DNA of 36,401 bases from Nitrososphaerales archaeon (GCA_030038075.1 JASHPO010000021.1:1-36401), one strand, 5' to 3'; positions 1 through 9,250 are shown, counted from the first letter of the stretch. Notes: generated by a model not told the origin, from the letters alone. A program made the numbers and translations.

Positions 1-2225
1 TCAAAATCTTCCTGTGACTTTACTCTGCTTAGAATTGTCAGCGTCTCGTCAAAAGAATTTTTGATGAACTGGGGAGTTTGACTTTTCTTCCCAGTAAGAC
101 CTTTGATGTCGACCGTGCCGTCCTGCAATACGCCGAAATAGTTTTTCTTCCTCTCGCTCATTGCAACATATCTGTAGACTTTGTCAACTTCAATTTCAAT
201 TCCAAGCTCTTTTTGGGTCCACGAGGATACCTGATCAATTTGTTCCTGCGAAGGCGCTCTGATGAACAGACTATCTGTGTCGCTGTAGACGACTTCGATT
301 CCCAGCGACCTGCATTGCTCAATCGTTCTCGTGATCGAGTAACGCCCTAAAGATGCTACAGCCTCAGCGGCGGGCAGACAGTATAGCGGAAAACTCTCAA
401 ATCCGAGGACCCCGTAACTGGCATTGAGGAGGACTTTTAGGCCCTGGCTAACGACCTTGTACAATTCGAGATCCTGTTTTGACAATGTCTTCGATTTTGT
501 CAGCTGCTTGTAATACTCGACTCTAAGATCTCTTAGCGATCCTACTACTAGAGATTCGATGCCGCGGTTCTTTGTGCATGTCCAGTGTCCTACCTCGGGA
601 ATCATGTTTTTCCTGCACTCCTCGTGGATGCAGTTGACTGTTTCGTAAGAGATGTTGTGAACCTTGATGATACTGGGATACAGAGACGCAAAATCCAAAA
701 CGGACACGTTGAAGTGAACGCCGCTTATCGGCTCGATAACAAGTCCACCCTTGTACTTCTTTCCTTTGATGATCGCTTCCGATTTTGCCCCGCCTCTTTC
801 CTTCAGTTCCTCGGACCTGGGAATTAGGGCGTTCTGCCGCCTGTGCTCGAAGTACAGCATGCTTCTAATCCAGTTTGATACTCCTAATCTCGACAGGTCG
901 TCGATGGGCATCTTGCCGACGCGGGCAATAACTACTAGAAGTTTCAGCAAGACATCATTGTATATAGAAACGAGCTTGTAGGTTATGAGCGTGTCCTGAA
1001 GATTGTAGTTAGCAAGCTCGTAAATCGGAAGGTCGCCGATTAGCCCGTCGAATTCGACCTTGGATTCATTCAGTAGGCCCTCGGCCACTCCGTTAAGGGT
1101 GTGGTCGGAATATTTGTTTCCGAATGCGTAGATCTGCAAAGAGCGGTTGTTGAATGTCTTGTAGAGGTCGATGTGCACGCCGTGTTTCATTCCCCCAAAG
1201 TTGTTGCCCAGCACAATTGGAATCTCTTCCTTGGTCAGTCCAATCTCAGCCCTTTGAGCCCGGTGGTACAGATAGCTTAGGTCGAAATCGTCGCCGTTGA
1301 ATGTGGCTATGAATGGATAATCCAGCATGTCGGTGAAGAGTTTGACTAAAAGGTCTCTTTCGCTCTGGAAAAACAACAGCTCAGCCGTATTGGGCACGTC
1401 CTCTCTGTTTCCGATTTCGATATCCTTCCTGTCGAGAACGTAGATCCGCTGTAATTTGTCTGAGACCAGCGAGACTGATACGACGGGCTGGTCCGCAATG
1501 TCAGGATTAGGAATTCTGTTTTCCAGTGCGAGAACCTCGATGTCCAGTGCGGCCCTTTTGAGATAGGGGAGTGGCTGGTTTAGGAGCGCGGCCCACTGCT
1601 CGATTTGCCGCGCCATGTCGGGCTGCGCCGACTGAAGGGCACGTTTAAGAGAGTCCTGAACTTCGTGCGGTGTCTCGAAGGGAACCGCAACGATCTTTCC
1701 GTTCTCTATCTTATAGAAAGCGCCTACGTAAAGACCGTTGTCGTAGAGATAATTCTCGTAATACTTGATGTCTGCTTCCCAGGCGGTAATCGAATTCCGA
1801 AGGCTATTTTCCTGGCCGCCGATCGCGAGAGGGTCAGTTGCGACAATCTTGCTCACCGTTATCTCCTTATCCTGAATCAGATCGCGCTTGTTGAAGGGGA
1901 CAATTTCCAAAATGTTCGGGCGTTCTTTCTTCAGATATTCCAGATCGGAAACGGGAAGTTTGGAAAAACAATACGGCTTGTGGCCGCTGGAGTCAGACCA
2001 TAGATAGACCCGGTTAGTTTGTGGCTCGTAGAATTTCAACTGGGCGACTCTTCGCTCTCCGTCGTAGGTCGCCGAAACCAGTACCGAAGGACCGAGCTCG
2101 CGGCACTCTGTTGTTAATTCCTTGAGCTTAGCTTTCAGGGCGGATCTAGAGTCAGCACTCGTCACGAACGGCTTGGGTCTCTCGGGTATGAAGGTTGAGG
2201 CATCCAGAGTCTGCTGGACTTGCAA
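1..2225 (-). CDS. polB: Family B DNA polymerase, C-terminus cut by window edge
   Basis: Replicative-type family B DNA polymerase with 3'-5' proofreading; 741 residues are visible and the reading frame is still open at base 1. Seen: ExoI (LDIEV, near residue 229), ExoII (YPFIATFNGDDFDL, near 300), ExoIII (YNLQDTLIT, near 407), motif A DFASLYPSI (D511), motif B KVLLNASYG (K597), motif C YSDTDSLF (D649 and D651) and a KKNYFG element further on. All exonuclease and polymerase acidic residues are present, so an active enzyme is expected. An in-frame TAA lies shortly upstream and the first usable start is TTG at 2225, about 27 bp from a TATA box at 2250-2255, which fits a leaderless mRNA. The thumb end is missing from the window. 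Confidence 0.95.
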   Translation of the reverse strand, partial: MQVQQTLDASTFIPERPKPFVTSADSRSALKAKLKELTTECRELGPSVLVSATYDGERRVAQLKFYEPQTNRVYLWSDSSGHKPYCFSKLPVSDLEYLKKERPNILEIVPFNKRDLIQDKEITVSKIVATDPLAIGGQENSLRNSITAWEADIKYYENYLYDNGLYVGAFYKIENGKIVAVPFETPHEVQDSLKRALQSAQPDMARQIEQWAALLNQPLPYLKRAALDIEVLALENRIPNPDIADQPVVSVSLVSDKLQRIYVLDRKDIEIGNREDVPNTAELLFFQSERDLLVKLFTDMLDYPFIATFNGDDFDLSYLYHRAQRAEIGLTKEEIPIVLGNNFGGMKHGVHIDLYKTFNNRSLQIYAFGNKYSDHTLNGVAEGLLNESKVEFDGLIGDLPIYELANYNLQDTLITYKLVSIYNDVLLKLLVVIARVGKMPIDDLSRLGVSNWIRSMLYFEHRRQNALIPRSEELKERGGAKSEAIIKGKKYKGGLVIEPISGVHFNVSVLDFASLYPSIIKVHNISYETVNCIHEECRKNMIPEVGHWTCTKNRGIESLVVGSLRDLRVEYYKQLTKSKTLSKQDLELYKVVSQGLKVLLNASYGVLGFESFPLYCLPAAEAVASLGRYSITRTIEQCRSLGIEVVYSDTDSLFIRAPSQEQIDQVSSWTQKELGIEIEVDKVYRYVAMSERKKNYFGVLQDGTVDIKGLTGKKSQTPQFIKNSFDETLTILSRVKSQEDF

Positions 2226-2249
2226 GTCATATTCGTTGAACGCAACCGG

Positions 2250-2255
2250 TATAAA
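2250..2255 (-). promoter_or_regulatory. TATA box of polB
   Basis: TTTATA on the minus strand, centred about 27 bp before the TTG chosen as the polB start. The spacing supports that TTG and a leaderless transcript. Confidence 0.55.
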
Positions 2256-2508
2256 CCGTTAGCGGCAGTTGTAAGGAACTTGGATTAATGGCCGCAGGCG
2301 GCTTTTGCATCGTCTACCTAAGACGAACGAATTTTAATGATTCATTGAATCTCCGCTATTTTTTGGAAAAACTCGTGTTTTTTTCCTAAAGGTTCCTTTA
2401 AGAACAATTTGCGCAAACTTGACAATAGACGTAGAAAACGAAGTCTTGGACTCGGTTTCGGCCTCTTAACTCACGTTAGAGAAGCAAAAGAAGGATGTCC
2501 GTGGAAAA

Positions 2509-2522
2509 AATCCGCGGATTTA
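2509..2522 (-). terminator. Hairpin with T-run after the radical SAM gene
   Basis: Perfect 14-bp palindrome AAATCCGCGGATTT, beginning 2 bp after the TAG stop on the minus strand and running into a T tract. It is the right shape and place for a terminator of the radical SAM gene. Confidence 0.45.
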
Positions 2523-2524
2523 AT

Positions 2525-4237
2525 CTACGACTGGATTATCGGCAGGACATCGCCAGTAATCGTTTCGAGATTTCGAGCCTTCTGGGTCTGCTGCGCAATC
2601 ACTGAGCAACCGCAACCCGCATGGTGCTGCTTGCCCTTCCGGAGAGTTCCGCGGTAGAGCCCTTGTTCCAGAGTGTGACCAGAGCGCTTTTCCCATTCCT
2701 CGATTGGTATAGCGTATTTCTGCTGTATTCTGTCCCTGTACCACTCCGGAATCACGTTGAACGCGCAGAAGGGAATGATTCTCTTATCTGGAGTGACGTA
2801 GTGAATGTCGCAGCGCATCAGCCTCTCTTCATCGTGATTGTACTTGTCTTGGAAGTGCATCATGCCGAGGAACATTGTCTTTTGGTGGAAGTCGCCGAGA
2901 GCCTCGTAGTCGTGCTTTACGAGCGCATTGAACAGGAGCTTTGAGAGGTTTATTCCTTCGGGAGTCTTTTCCTTGTCGATGAACTTGCTAAGGTTTGCGA
3001 GAATCTTTGGAATAACGACGAGCTTGCTCGCGCCCGAGTTCAATTCGTCCGCTTTGTCCTGAAGATAGTTGAGCAACCCTTCCATGTCAACAAAGCGAGT
3101 CAGGGGGATCAGTTTGTCATGGTCTTTGAACACATAGGTTCCGGCGCCGCAGGCAAAGTGTATCGAAAGCTCGTACTGCGGCTTCTTTGTGAATGCTTCG
3201 ATAAAGTGAGTCATCGGGACGCAGGTCGGCACTGTAAACCAGTCATCCTCCACAATTTCGCCCTTCGTCTGCTGCTCTATTCTCTGAATTGCGTCGGGTA
3301 TTGTTATTCTGTACTTTTCCCTCTCGGTCTTGCTCATCCTTCCGGTGAGCGAGACTGGCTGGAAGTTGACTGATCGGATAACGTCAATGTTAGCCTGTCC
3401 AAATCGAATTATCTGAGCTAATTCGTGATCGTTGACCGACTTGATCACTGTAGGAACAAGAACGATACCCAGACCTGCCTTGCGACAGTTCTCGATTGCA
3501 TAAGGTGCCTCCCAGTGGTTCTTTCCGTTAGTCCTGGGGGAAACTCCGTCAAAGCTCATGTATACCGTGTTAACTCCGGCCTCGCGCAACCGCTTTACAA
3601 GAGCTGGGTCAATCGCCATGTTGATCGAATTGCTGTTCAGCTGAATATGGTCGACTCCCTCTTCCCTGCATATCCTGACGATTTCGGGAAGGTCCGCTCG
3701 CAGAGTTGGCTCGCCGCCAGTAATCTGAATTGCATTTCCAGGAACGGGTCTCTCAGCGCGTAGCGCTTTCACCATTCCTCGGATCTGATCTAGGGAGGGT
3801 TCGTAAACGTACGCACCTTCAACGCCCTTCTTTGCATAGAAGAAGCAGTACCAGCAAGTAAGATCGCAGCGGTTCGTGATGACTAGATTGGTCAGACCGC
3901 TGTGACTCAAGTGTGAGGAACACAGACCGCAGTTTTTCGGGCAGTTACACTTTGAAAGCGGAACGTTGGGGTTGTCGATACCCTTACCGTCGTGGAAGTA
4001 CCTAGCAAACTTCTTGAACAATCTTGCAGAGCCAAAATACAGCTCCTCGCAAATTCCATGATCTGGACACGTTTTCGTTAGCCAGATTTTCTCGTCTCTC
4101 TCGAAGACGAGAGCAGGAATCGTTCTGTTACACTCGGGGCAAATACTAGCCGTTTCGTGCGGTAATGCATAGACTGGCACAGTATTGGAACGAGTCTGAA
4201 TTTGCACTAATGGCAAAAGCTCTTCTACGCGTTGCAT
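2525..4237 (-). CDS. tes: Radical SAM protein, tetraether synthase (Tes/MJ0619)-like
   Basis: 570-residue radical SAM enzyme resembling Tes, which joins the phytanyl chains of archaeol lipids into tetraethers. Seen: the SAM-cluster motif C124-x3-C128-x2-C131 (CDLTCWYC), the SAM-binding TGGEPT (173-178), an N-terminal cysteine group (C33, C36, C57, C63) suiting a rubredoxin-like site, a second group C97/C99/C103/C106, and C-terminal cysteines (PFCAF, AGCGCS) that could bind further clusters. Multiple metal sites and length match the Tes/MJ0619 family as I know it. ATG start; a TATA-like TATTTAA at 4262-4268 is about 27 bp upstream, so the mRNA is probably leaderless. It is divergent from the DegT gene. 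Family confidence is high; the exact substrate is inferred. Confidence 0.8.
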   Translation of the reverse strand: MQRVEELLPLVQIQTRSNTVPVYALPHETASICPECNRTIPALVFERDEKIWLTKTCPDHGICEELYFGSARLFKKFARYFHDGKGIDNPNVPLSKCNCPKNCGLCSSHLSHSGLTNLVITNRCDLTCWYCFFYAKKGVEGAYVYEPSLDQIRGMVKALRAERPVPGNAIQITGGEPTLRADLPEIVRICREEGVDHIQLNSNSINMAIDPALVKRLREAGVNTVYMSFDGVSPRTNGKNHWEAPYAIENCRKAGLGIVLVPTVIKSVNDHELAQIIRFGQANIDVIRSVNFQPVSLTGRMSKTEREKYRITIPDAIQRIEQQTKGEIVEDDWFTVPTCVPMTHFIEAFTKKPQYELSIHFACGAGTYVFKDHDKLIPLTRFVDMEGLLNYLQDKADELNSGASKLVVIPKILANLSKFIDKEKTPEGINLSKLLFNALVKHDYEALGDFHQKTMFLGMMHFQDKYNHDEERLMRCDIHYVTPDKRIIPFCAFNVIPEWYRDRIQQKYAIPIEEWEKRSGHTLEQGLYRGTLRKGKQHHAGCGCSVIAQQTQKARNLETITGDVLPIIQS

Positions 4238-4261
4238 GAAGTCACCTACTACTCGCAGGGG

Positions 4262-4330
4262 TATTTAAGAATGCCTTTAGCATTTGGGCGTATTTTGAAA
4301 GTTTGAGAGTGTATGCACGAGTCATATAAG
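4262..4330. promoter_or_regulatory. Divergent promoters of tes-like and DegT genes
   Basis: TATTTAA at 4262-4268 serves the minus-strand gene starting at 4237. CATATAAG at 4323-4330 serves the plus-strand gene starting at 4355. Both boxes are 26-28 bp from the ATG, and the whole shared region is only 117 bp. Confidence 0.6.
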
Positions 4331-4354
4331 TCCTCTTCAGCGGTATAACGACAA

Positions 4355-5500
4355 ATGTCTTTGACACAACGTGAGACAAAGCCCGTAAAAATCGCAAAGC
4401 CATTCAACAACGAGTCTATCGAGAAGGCGGTCATTTCCGTCCTGAGATCGGGGATGTTGGTTCAGGGACAGTTTGTAAAGCAATTCGAAACCAACCTCTC
4501 GGAATACATCGGATGCCGATATGTCATAGCGGTGAATTCCGGGACCGCAGCATTACAAACTGGTATCGCGACGATCAAAAAATTTCGAGGTCTCCCAAAA
4601 AATGCAGTTCCGGAAGTTGTCACAACTCCGCTTAGTTTCGCGGCCACGGCAAACGCCGCCGTTGGATCGGGCTGTCTTCCGGTGTTTGCGGATGTAGATG
4701 AAGAAACTTTCAACATTGACCCTGAGAAAGTAAAGGAAAAAATCGGACCAAATACTATTGCGATCGAGCCCGTCGATGTTTACGGACTACCCGCAGACCT
4801 AGACAGCATAAGGATAGCAGGCAAGGACAAGATTCCGATTGTGGAAGACGCCGCAGAAGCAATCGGCGCCAGTTACAAAGGAAAAAAAATCGGAAACGTC
4901 GCCAAAATTTCTTGCTTCAGCACTTATGCGACAAAGAACCTGCATACCTGCGAGGGAGGTTTCGTAACGACAAATGATGAGGCGCTTGCCAGCGAGATGA
5001 GGATGGTGAGAAACCAAGGGCAAGCCTCCAGATACAACCAAGCGACGCTGGGTTTTAACTTTCGTATGCAGGAAATAAACGCGGTTATCGGACTGGAACA
5101 GCTGAAAGTGTTGGACGAACTGAACGCAAAGCGGATGAAGAATGCCTTGGTGATCAAAGAGTCGCTTTCGAGTTTGGAATGCCTTGGTTTCCAAGAAGTT
5201 CACAATCCGAAGGAACACGCATGGTACCTTTTTTCTCTAACTCTAGATGAACGCAAGGCGGGCATGCCCCGAGACAAGCTTGTACAGCGCCTAAAGGAGC
5301 AAGGCATAGAAGCGGACATTGCGTGGCCGACTCCGATTCATCTACAGCCTTACTACAGGGAAAAATTCGGATTCAAGGAAGGCGATTTTCCTGTCAGTGA
5401 GAAAATCTGCAAGATGGTTTTCCAGATACCGATACAGCCGTTCCTCACTGATGACGAAATCCAACGAATGATAAGTGCTATGAAGTCTATTCTGGTCTAG
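4355..5500 (+). CDS. DegT/DnrJ/EryC1/StrS family PLP aminotransferase
   Basis: 381-residue PLP-dependent aminotransferase of the sugar type, which usually converts nucleotide-linked keto-sugars to amino-sugars for glycans or lipid head groups. Seen: NSGTAALQ near residue 61 (phosphate binding), EDAAEAIGA with D165 contacting the pyridine nitrogen, and the PLP lysine K194 in FSTYATKNLH, followed by EGGFV. Full length for the family. ATG start with a TATA box 28 bp upstream. Its TAG stop shares the CTAG tetranucleotide at 5497-5500 with the convergent proS gene. No sugar-nucleotide synthesis genes are adjacent, so the substrate cannot be read from context. Confidence 0.88.
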   Translation: MSLTQRETKPVKIAKPFNNESIEKAVISVLRSGMLVQGQFVKQFETNLSEYIGCRYVIAVNSGTAALQTGIATIKKFRGLPKNAVPEVVTTPLSFAATANAAVGSGCLPVFADVDEETFNIDPEKVKEKIGPNTIAIEPVDVYGLPADLDSIRIAGKDKIPIVEDAAEAIGASYKGKKIGNVAKISCFSTYATKNLHTCEGGFVTTNDEALASEMRMVRNQGQASRYNQATLGFNFRMQEINAVIGLEQLKVLDELNAKRMKNALVIKESLSSLECLGFQEVHNPKEHAWYLFSLTLDERKAGMPRDKLVQRLKEQGIEADIAWPTPIHLQPYYREKFGFKEGDFPVSEKICKMVFQIPIQPFLTDDEIQRMISAMKSILV

Positions 5501-6987
5501 TAAGCTCTAGCAAAATAAGCAATCTGAGTCGCATTTCGCCCGCAGACCATGCATTTTGAACCTTCTTCGGGTATCTCATCGAACGGGATCAGCCGAATGT
5601 CCGAACCCGTTTCCTCCTTCACCTTGATTTCGCACTCGCTCGATCCGCACCATCCACTTTTCGCAAAGCCTCCCTTTTCCATTTTCTCTTTTAGCTCCGA
5701 ATACGAATTCACTTCCGAAATTTCCTCATCTAGTCTTTTCTTCGCAGATGCAAAAAGGAACGTCTGTATTTCGTCGAGCTTCTGTTTTGCAGTTTCGGCT
5801 ATTTTGGAAAGGGGAATGGTTTCTTTGTTGCCGGAGTCCCTTCTCACAAAGACCGAGGTCAAGTTAGCAAGGTCTCTAGGTCCAATTTCGATTCTAAGAG
5901 GCACTCCTTTCAGCTCCCATTCGTTGAATTTCCAGCCCGGCGTGTAGTTCTCCCTCGAGTCCAGAAAAACGCGTAGTCCCGAATCGGAAAGTTCGGCCTC
6001 GACTTGCCTACATTTTGCAAGAACATCCCCTGATTTTGTGGATGAAAAAATAATTGGGATGATCGCGACCTGAATCGGTGCAACTCTCGGAGGAAGAACC
6101 AAACCCTTGTCGTCGCCGTGCATCATTACGAGCGCTCCTACGAGTCTCCACGAGATTCCCCACGAGGTCTGCCAGACAAAGTGAAGTTCGCTGTCTTCTC
6201 CCAGAAATCTAATCTCGAATTGCTTTGAAAAATTCTGACCCAAGTGATGTGAAGTCCCCATCTGAACTGCCTTTCCGTCAGGCATCATTGCTTCAAGCGT
6301 TGTCGTGTACACCGCTCCCACGAATTTCTCCTTCTCCGTCTTTTTCCCGATCAATACCGGAATCGATAGTAGCTCGTGCATCACTTGCCGGTAAGTAAGA
6401 AGAATGTCCATCACTTCCTTCTCCGCTTCCTTTTCGGTTGCATGGGAAGTGTGTCCCTCTTGCCAGAGAAATTCTGAGCTCCTGAGGAAAGGTTTCGTTG
6501 ACTTGATTTCAGCTCTGAGAACGGAATTCCATACGTTCAAGAGCATAGGAAGATCACGCCAGCTTCTGATCCACTTTGACATCGAATCGTGAATTATCGT
6601 CTCCGAAGTAGGCCGCACAGCATATTTTTCAGAGAGCTCTTGAGTTCCTGACCTAGTCACCCAGAATACTTCTGGCGTAAAACCCTCGAAATGTTCTGCT
6701 TCCTTCTTCAGGAGCGATTCCGGAATCAACGTCGGAAAGTATGCGTTCTTGTGCCCTGTCTTCTTGATTTTTGAGTCAAAAAAAGACTTTATCTGTTCCC
6801 ATATCTCGAACCCGTAAGGTCTGAGGACCATGAATCCTTTGCCACTCGCATAATCGGCGAGCTCTGCCTTCAGTACTAGCTGCGTGTACCATTCGGAAAA
6901 ATCCTGGGACTTTTTAACAGAGAGACCCAGAGCTTCTTTTTCGCTTTGTTTTGAGGGAGCTTGCTTGTTTCCATCTTTCAAACTCAC
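5497..6987 (-). CDS. proS: Prolyl-tRNA synthetase, archaeal/eukaryotic type
   Basis: Class II aminoacyl-tRNA synthetase charging tRNA-Pro. 496 residues with the archaeal/eukaryotic architecture and no bacterial editing insert. Seen: class II motif 2 region (SVLRAEIKSTKPFLRSSEFL), the QEGHTSHAT stretch, a catalytic-core region around MGTSHHLGQNF, an anticodon-binding domain (VAPIQVAIIPI onward) and a C-terminal zinc-type domain with cysteines in GWCGSSECEIK and CMVCGRN. Ends in the usual tyrosine (FARAY). The start is GTG at 6987, immediately after the TAG of the upstream protease gene with no gap, so the two are probably co-transcribed and translationally coupled. Confidence 0.95.
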   Translation of the reverse strand: MSLKDGNKQAPSKQSEKEALGLSVKKSQDFSEWYTQLVLKAELADYASGKGFMVLRPYGFEIWEQIKSFFDSKIKKTGHKNAYFPTLIPESLLKKEAEHFEGFTPEVFWVTRSGTQELSEKYAVRPTSETIIHDSMSKWIRSWRDLPMLLNVWNSVLRAEIKSTKPFLRSSEFLWQEGHTSHATEKEAEKEVMDILLTYRQVMHELLSIPVLIGKKTEKEKFVGAVYTTTLEAMMPDGKAVQMGTSHHLGQNFSKQFEIRFLGEDSELHFVWQTSWGISWRLVGALVMMHGDDKGLVLPPRVAPIQVAIIPIIFSSTKSGDVLAKCRQVEAELSDSGLRVFLDSRENYTPGWKFNEWELKGVPLRIEIGPRDLANLTSVFVRRDSGNKETIPLSKIAETAKQKLDEIQTFLFASAKKRLDEEISEVNSYSELKEKMEKGGFAKSGWCGSSECEIKVKEETGSDIRLIPFDEIPEEGSKCMVCGRNATQIAYFARAY

Positions 6988-8343
6988 CTAACGATTGACC
7001 CCCGAAATTCCCCGATAACTTTCAAGAGGTCTATTTCTAAGCTTTCTTATCAGCAATAGAAGGAGAACGACAGAGCCTACAATCGCTAAAATCAAAGTGT
7101 AGGTCGTGATGAAAGCGTAAGCGCTGAGCAAAGTCGAGTTGTTGAAATCGAAAGCGGACAGGAAGTAGTCGATCGACCAGTGCAGAAGTATAGTTGAGGG
7201 CAAACCGTACACATAGTAGAGTCCACCTAGCGCAACTCCTGCCGCGGCCGCGCTTGCAATCTTTCCGGGCCCCCAGCCGGCTCCAAGAAGCACGTGTGCC
7301 AGTCCGAAAAGAAGCGCGCTAACTCCGATCATCACGTAAATCAAATTCAGATGCCGTTTGTATTGCTCGGGTGTATCGTTCTTCTTCAGATAACGGGAGG
7401 GATGCCACAGTGCGAGGAGGCCATCACGCACCTTGCCTTTTGCCATAAGTACAATTAGTGCGGCTACTCCGATCGGAATCATCCTGAACCCGATCTCCTC
7501 GCGCAACGGCGCTATTGCGAGCTCGACAAATTCGAGAAGAGGATCGACGGTTGGAAGACTACCAGTCGAAATTCCGCCTGCAGCCTGAATGAGAGACAGC
7601 AACACTGTTCCCCACAGCACGACAGGAAAAACGATCAGCGTTGCAAACATTGCATTGTCCATCAGTCCTTCGATTCCGCGAACCGACGCATCTTTTATGG
7701 CGCCGATCAAGCTTTTGAATGGTCCGTTTAGCGCCATTGCGAACAGAATTATGTAAACGGTCCAGAGCACAATGAACAACTGTCCCAAATTGAATGTAAT
7801 CGGGATATCAACAGTAATCAAAGTCACAAACAGGATAATCCCGCTTCCCACGGTAGCAGCCGTGTAATTCTGTTCAGAGTCTGATGTCAAACTGACATAC
7901 TGCGGAGAGCCCGCAAGCGGAGTTTCTCCAACTCCCGCAATCCAAACGTAATGTACAGTATTTCCATCGGATTCGATCTGCGACAATGTACTAGCTGAAA
8001 TTTGGTAGCTGCCTTGCACGTCCCCCGAAGAGTTCGTCGTCACCGTAGCTATCTGATAACCGGTATTGACATCAATGTACGCATTTCCCGCCGAATCATA
8101 TGCAATCGCAGGATCAATCCAAATCTCTCTCGAAACGCCCGGATCAAGTCCGATGGCAGTGATATTCAGCAACACGTTCCCACCGTTGTGGTCTGTCAGT
8201 GCCAGGACATTGCTCGCAGGTTCGTTGTAAACATAATAGGCCCCGACAGCGAAGGAAGCAAACTCGAACAGTAGCAACACTATGAAAGCTACTGCCAGGA
8301 CAATTGCCACGTAATGGCGATTTCTTTTGTTCAAGTAGCTCAT
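6988..8343 (-). CDS. CPBP-family intramembrane protease with N-terminal extracytoplasmic domain
   Basis: Polytopic membrane protein of the CPBP (CAAX protease and bacteriocin-processing) family, a glutamate-type intramembrane protease or a relative. Residue numbers below count from the upstream TTG at 8358; subtract 5 for the ATG start used here. Seen: EExxxR as E287-E288...R292, FxxxH as F351...H355, and HWSID with H393. An N-terminal membrane segment (about 18-40) is followed by some 130 residues predicted outside the membrane, rich in Val, Thr and Ser with two N-x-S/T sites, then about eight hydrophobic segments. This extracytoplasmic domain is unusual for the family. The gene abuts proS without a gap. 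Start choice: ATG at 8343, preferred over an in-frame TTG at 8358. Confidence 0.8.
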   Translation of the reverse strand: MSYLNKRNRHYVAIVLAVAFIVLLLFEFASFAVGAYYVYNEPASNVLALTDHNGGNVLLNITAIGLDPGVSREIWIDPAIAYDSAGNAYIDVNTGYQIATVTTNSSGDVQGSYQISASTLSQIESDGNTVHYVWIAGVGETPLAGSPQYVSLTSDSEQNYTAATVGSGIILFVTLITVDIPITFNLGQLFIVLWTVYIILFAMALNGPFKSLIGAIKDASVRGIEGLMDNAMFATLIVFPVVLWGTVLLSLIQAAGGISTGSLPTVDPLLEFVELAIAPLREEIGFRMIPIGVAALIVLMAKGKVRDGLLALWHPSRYLKKNDTPEQYKRHLNLIYVMIGVSALLFGLAHVLLGAGWGPGKIASAAAAGVALGGLYYVYGLPSTILLHWSIDYFLSAFDFNNSTLLSAYAFITTYTLILAIVGSVVLLLLLIRKLRNRPLESYRGISGVNR

Positions 8344-8443
8344 CTGTTGCAAAAACAAGCACGCCGTAGGCTACGTTAGGTCGGATGATTCTCGTTTATC
8401 GGCTTAAAGCGTTGCGGGAAAAGACTTTTCTCATTCTCAGATT

Positions 8444-9073
8444 ATGTATGGCCTTGGCATGAGAGTTCGCTTAATGTGGCACACGCCGAAGCCCGAGATC
8501 ATGGTTGCCCTCGCGATGCGGCGCTGTTACAATTCCAAGCCCATAGAGGATTTGGAGAAGGAGATCGAGTCCAAACCCGGCTACGAGAAGGAACTGATAG
8601 CAAAGGCACTGCGCGACAAGACTTTCGACGTAATTGAGCACGCGGTTTTCATGTTTGAAATCGAGGGCGTGAGCAGAGTTTGTACTCACCAACTCGTTCG
8701 ACACCGGATAGCCAGCTATGATCAGGAAAGTCAGAGGTTCAGCGCAGTTGAGAGGGAGGACTTTATCGTGCCACCCTCGGTCCAGACTACTCCTGAGGCT
8801 CTTGCAATATATCAGAATCTTTTGAAGGATTCGATTACAGCCTTCAAAAGACTCAAGGAACTTGAGGTTCCTAAAGAGGACGCTCGCTTTGTGCTCCCGC
8901 AATCGATAGGGACCAAGCTGGTTATCACTGCGAACGCCCGAAGCCTGATGCACTTCTTTTACCAGAGAACGGCGACCCAGGCCCAGTGGGAAATTAGGGA
9001 ACTAGCCGAAATGATGCTTGGCGAATGCAGGAAAGTTGCCCCCACAATCTTCAAAGAGGTTATCGAGGTTTAG
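8444..9073 (+). CDS. thyX: FAD-dependent thymidylate synthase
   Basis: Makes dTMP from dUMP using methylene-tetrahydrofolate (or an archaeal equivalent) and FAD/NAD(P)H. The ThyX signature RHR-x7-S is exact: R86-H87-R88...S96 in the stretch RHRIASYDQESQR. The C-terminal RSLMHFFYQRTATQAQWEIR matches the substrate-binding end of the family. 209 residues, a normal length. The ATG at 8444 is used; an in-frame ATG at 8459 (MRVRLMWHTP) is a reasonable alternative because homologues often begin near that point. Confidence 0.95.
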   Translation: MYGLGMRVRLMWHTPKPEIMVALAMRRCYNSKPIEDLEKEIESKPGYEKELIAKALRDKTFDVIEHAVFMFEIEGVSRVCTHQLVRHRIASYDQESQRFSAVEREDFIVPPSVQTTPEALAIYQNLLKDSITAFKRLKELEVPKEDARFVLPQSIGTKLVITANARSLMHFFYQRTATQAQWEIRELAEMMLGECRKVAPTIFKEVIEV

Positions 9074-9087
9074 AAGGCGAGAACGAG

Positions 9088-9249
9088 TTGGCCTACTTTA
9101 CTGATCCGATGGGTGATGAATTCAAAAAAGCAATCGAAGAAGCTATGAAGGATATGGAGGAAGAAAAGTCAGTTGCCGATAAACCGAAGAAAGCAAAGAA
9201 AAAGAGAACCCAGCAGTATTCGCGGAAGACGAAGCTTTCTTTGAAATGA
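9088..9249 (+). CDS. Small highly charged protein, unknown
   Basis: Open frame downstream of thyX in another frame. It starts at TTG 9088 (or ATG 9109) and gives about 46-53 residues: an acidic helix (EFKKAIEEAMKDMEEEK) followed by a Lys/Arg-rich tail (KPKKAKKKRTQQYSRKTK). The split of acidic and basic halves and its snug fit between thyX and the convergent zinc-ribbon gene (1 bp gap) argue for a real gene. The basic tail could bind nucleic acid, but no family was recognised. Confidence 0.45.
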   Translation: MAYFTDPMGDEFKKAIEEAMKDMEEEKSVADKPKKAKKKRTQQYSRKTKLSLK

Positions 9250-9250
9250 T

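Larger units (their letters stand above)
2226..2524. other. Intergenic region upstream of polB
   Basis: About 300 bp between the end of the radical SAM gene and polB. It holds the polB TATA box, a short hairpin (CGTCT/AGACG, about 2310-2325) and a GC palindrome next to the radical SAM stop. No convincing gene was seen; a plus-strand reading frame running in from 2409 is antisense to the radical SAM gene. Confidence 0.5.

Noticed and set aside
1605-2003. 132-codon plus-strand frame
   Set aside because: Antisense to the N-terminal domain of the DNA polymerase, whose motifs are unambiguous.
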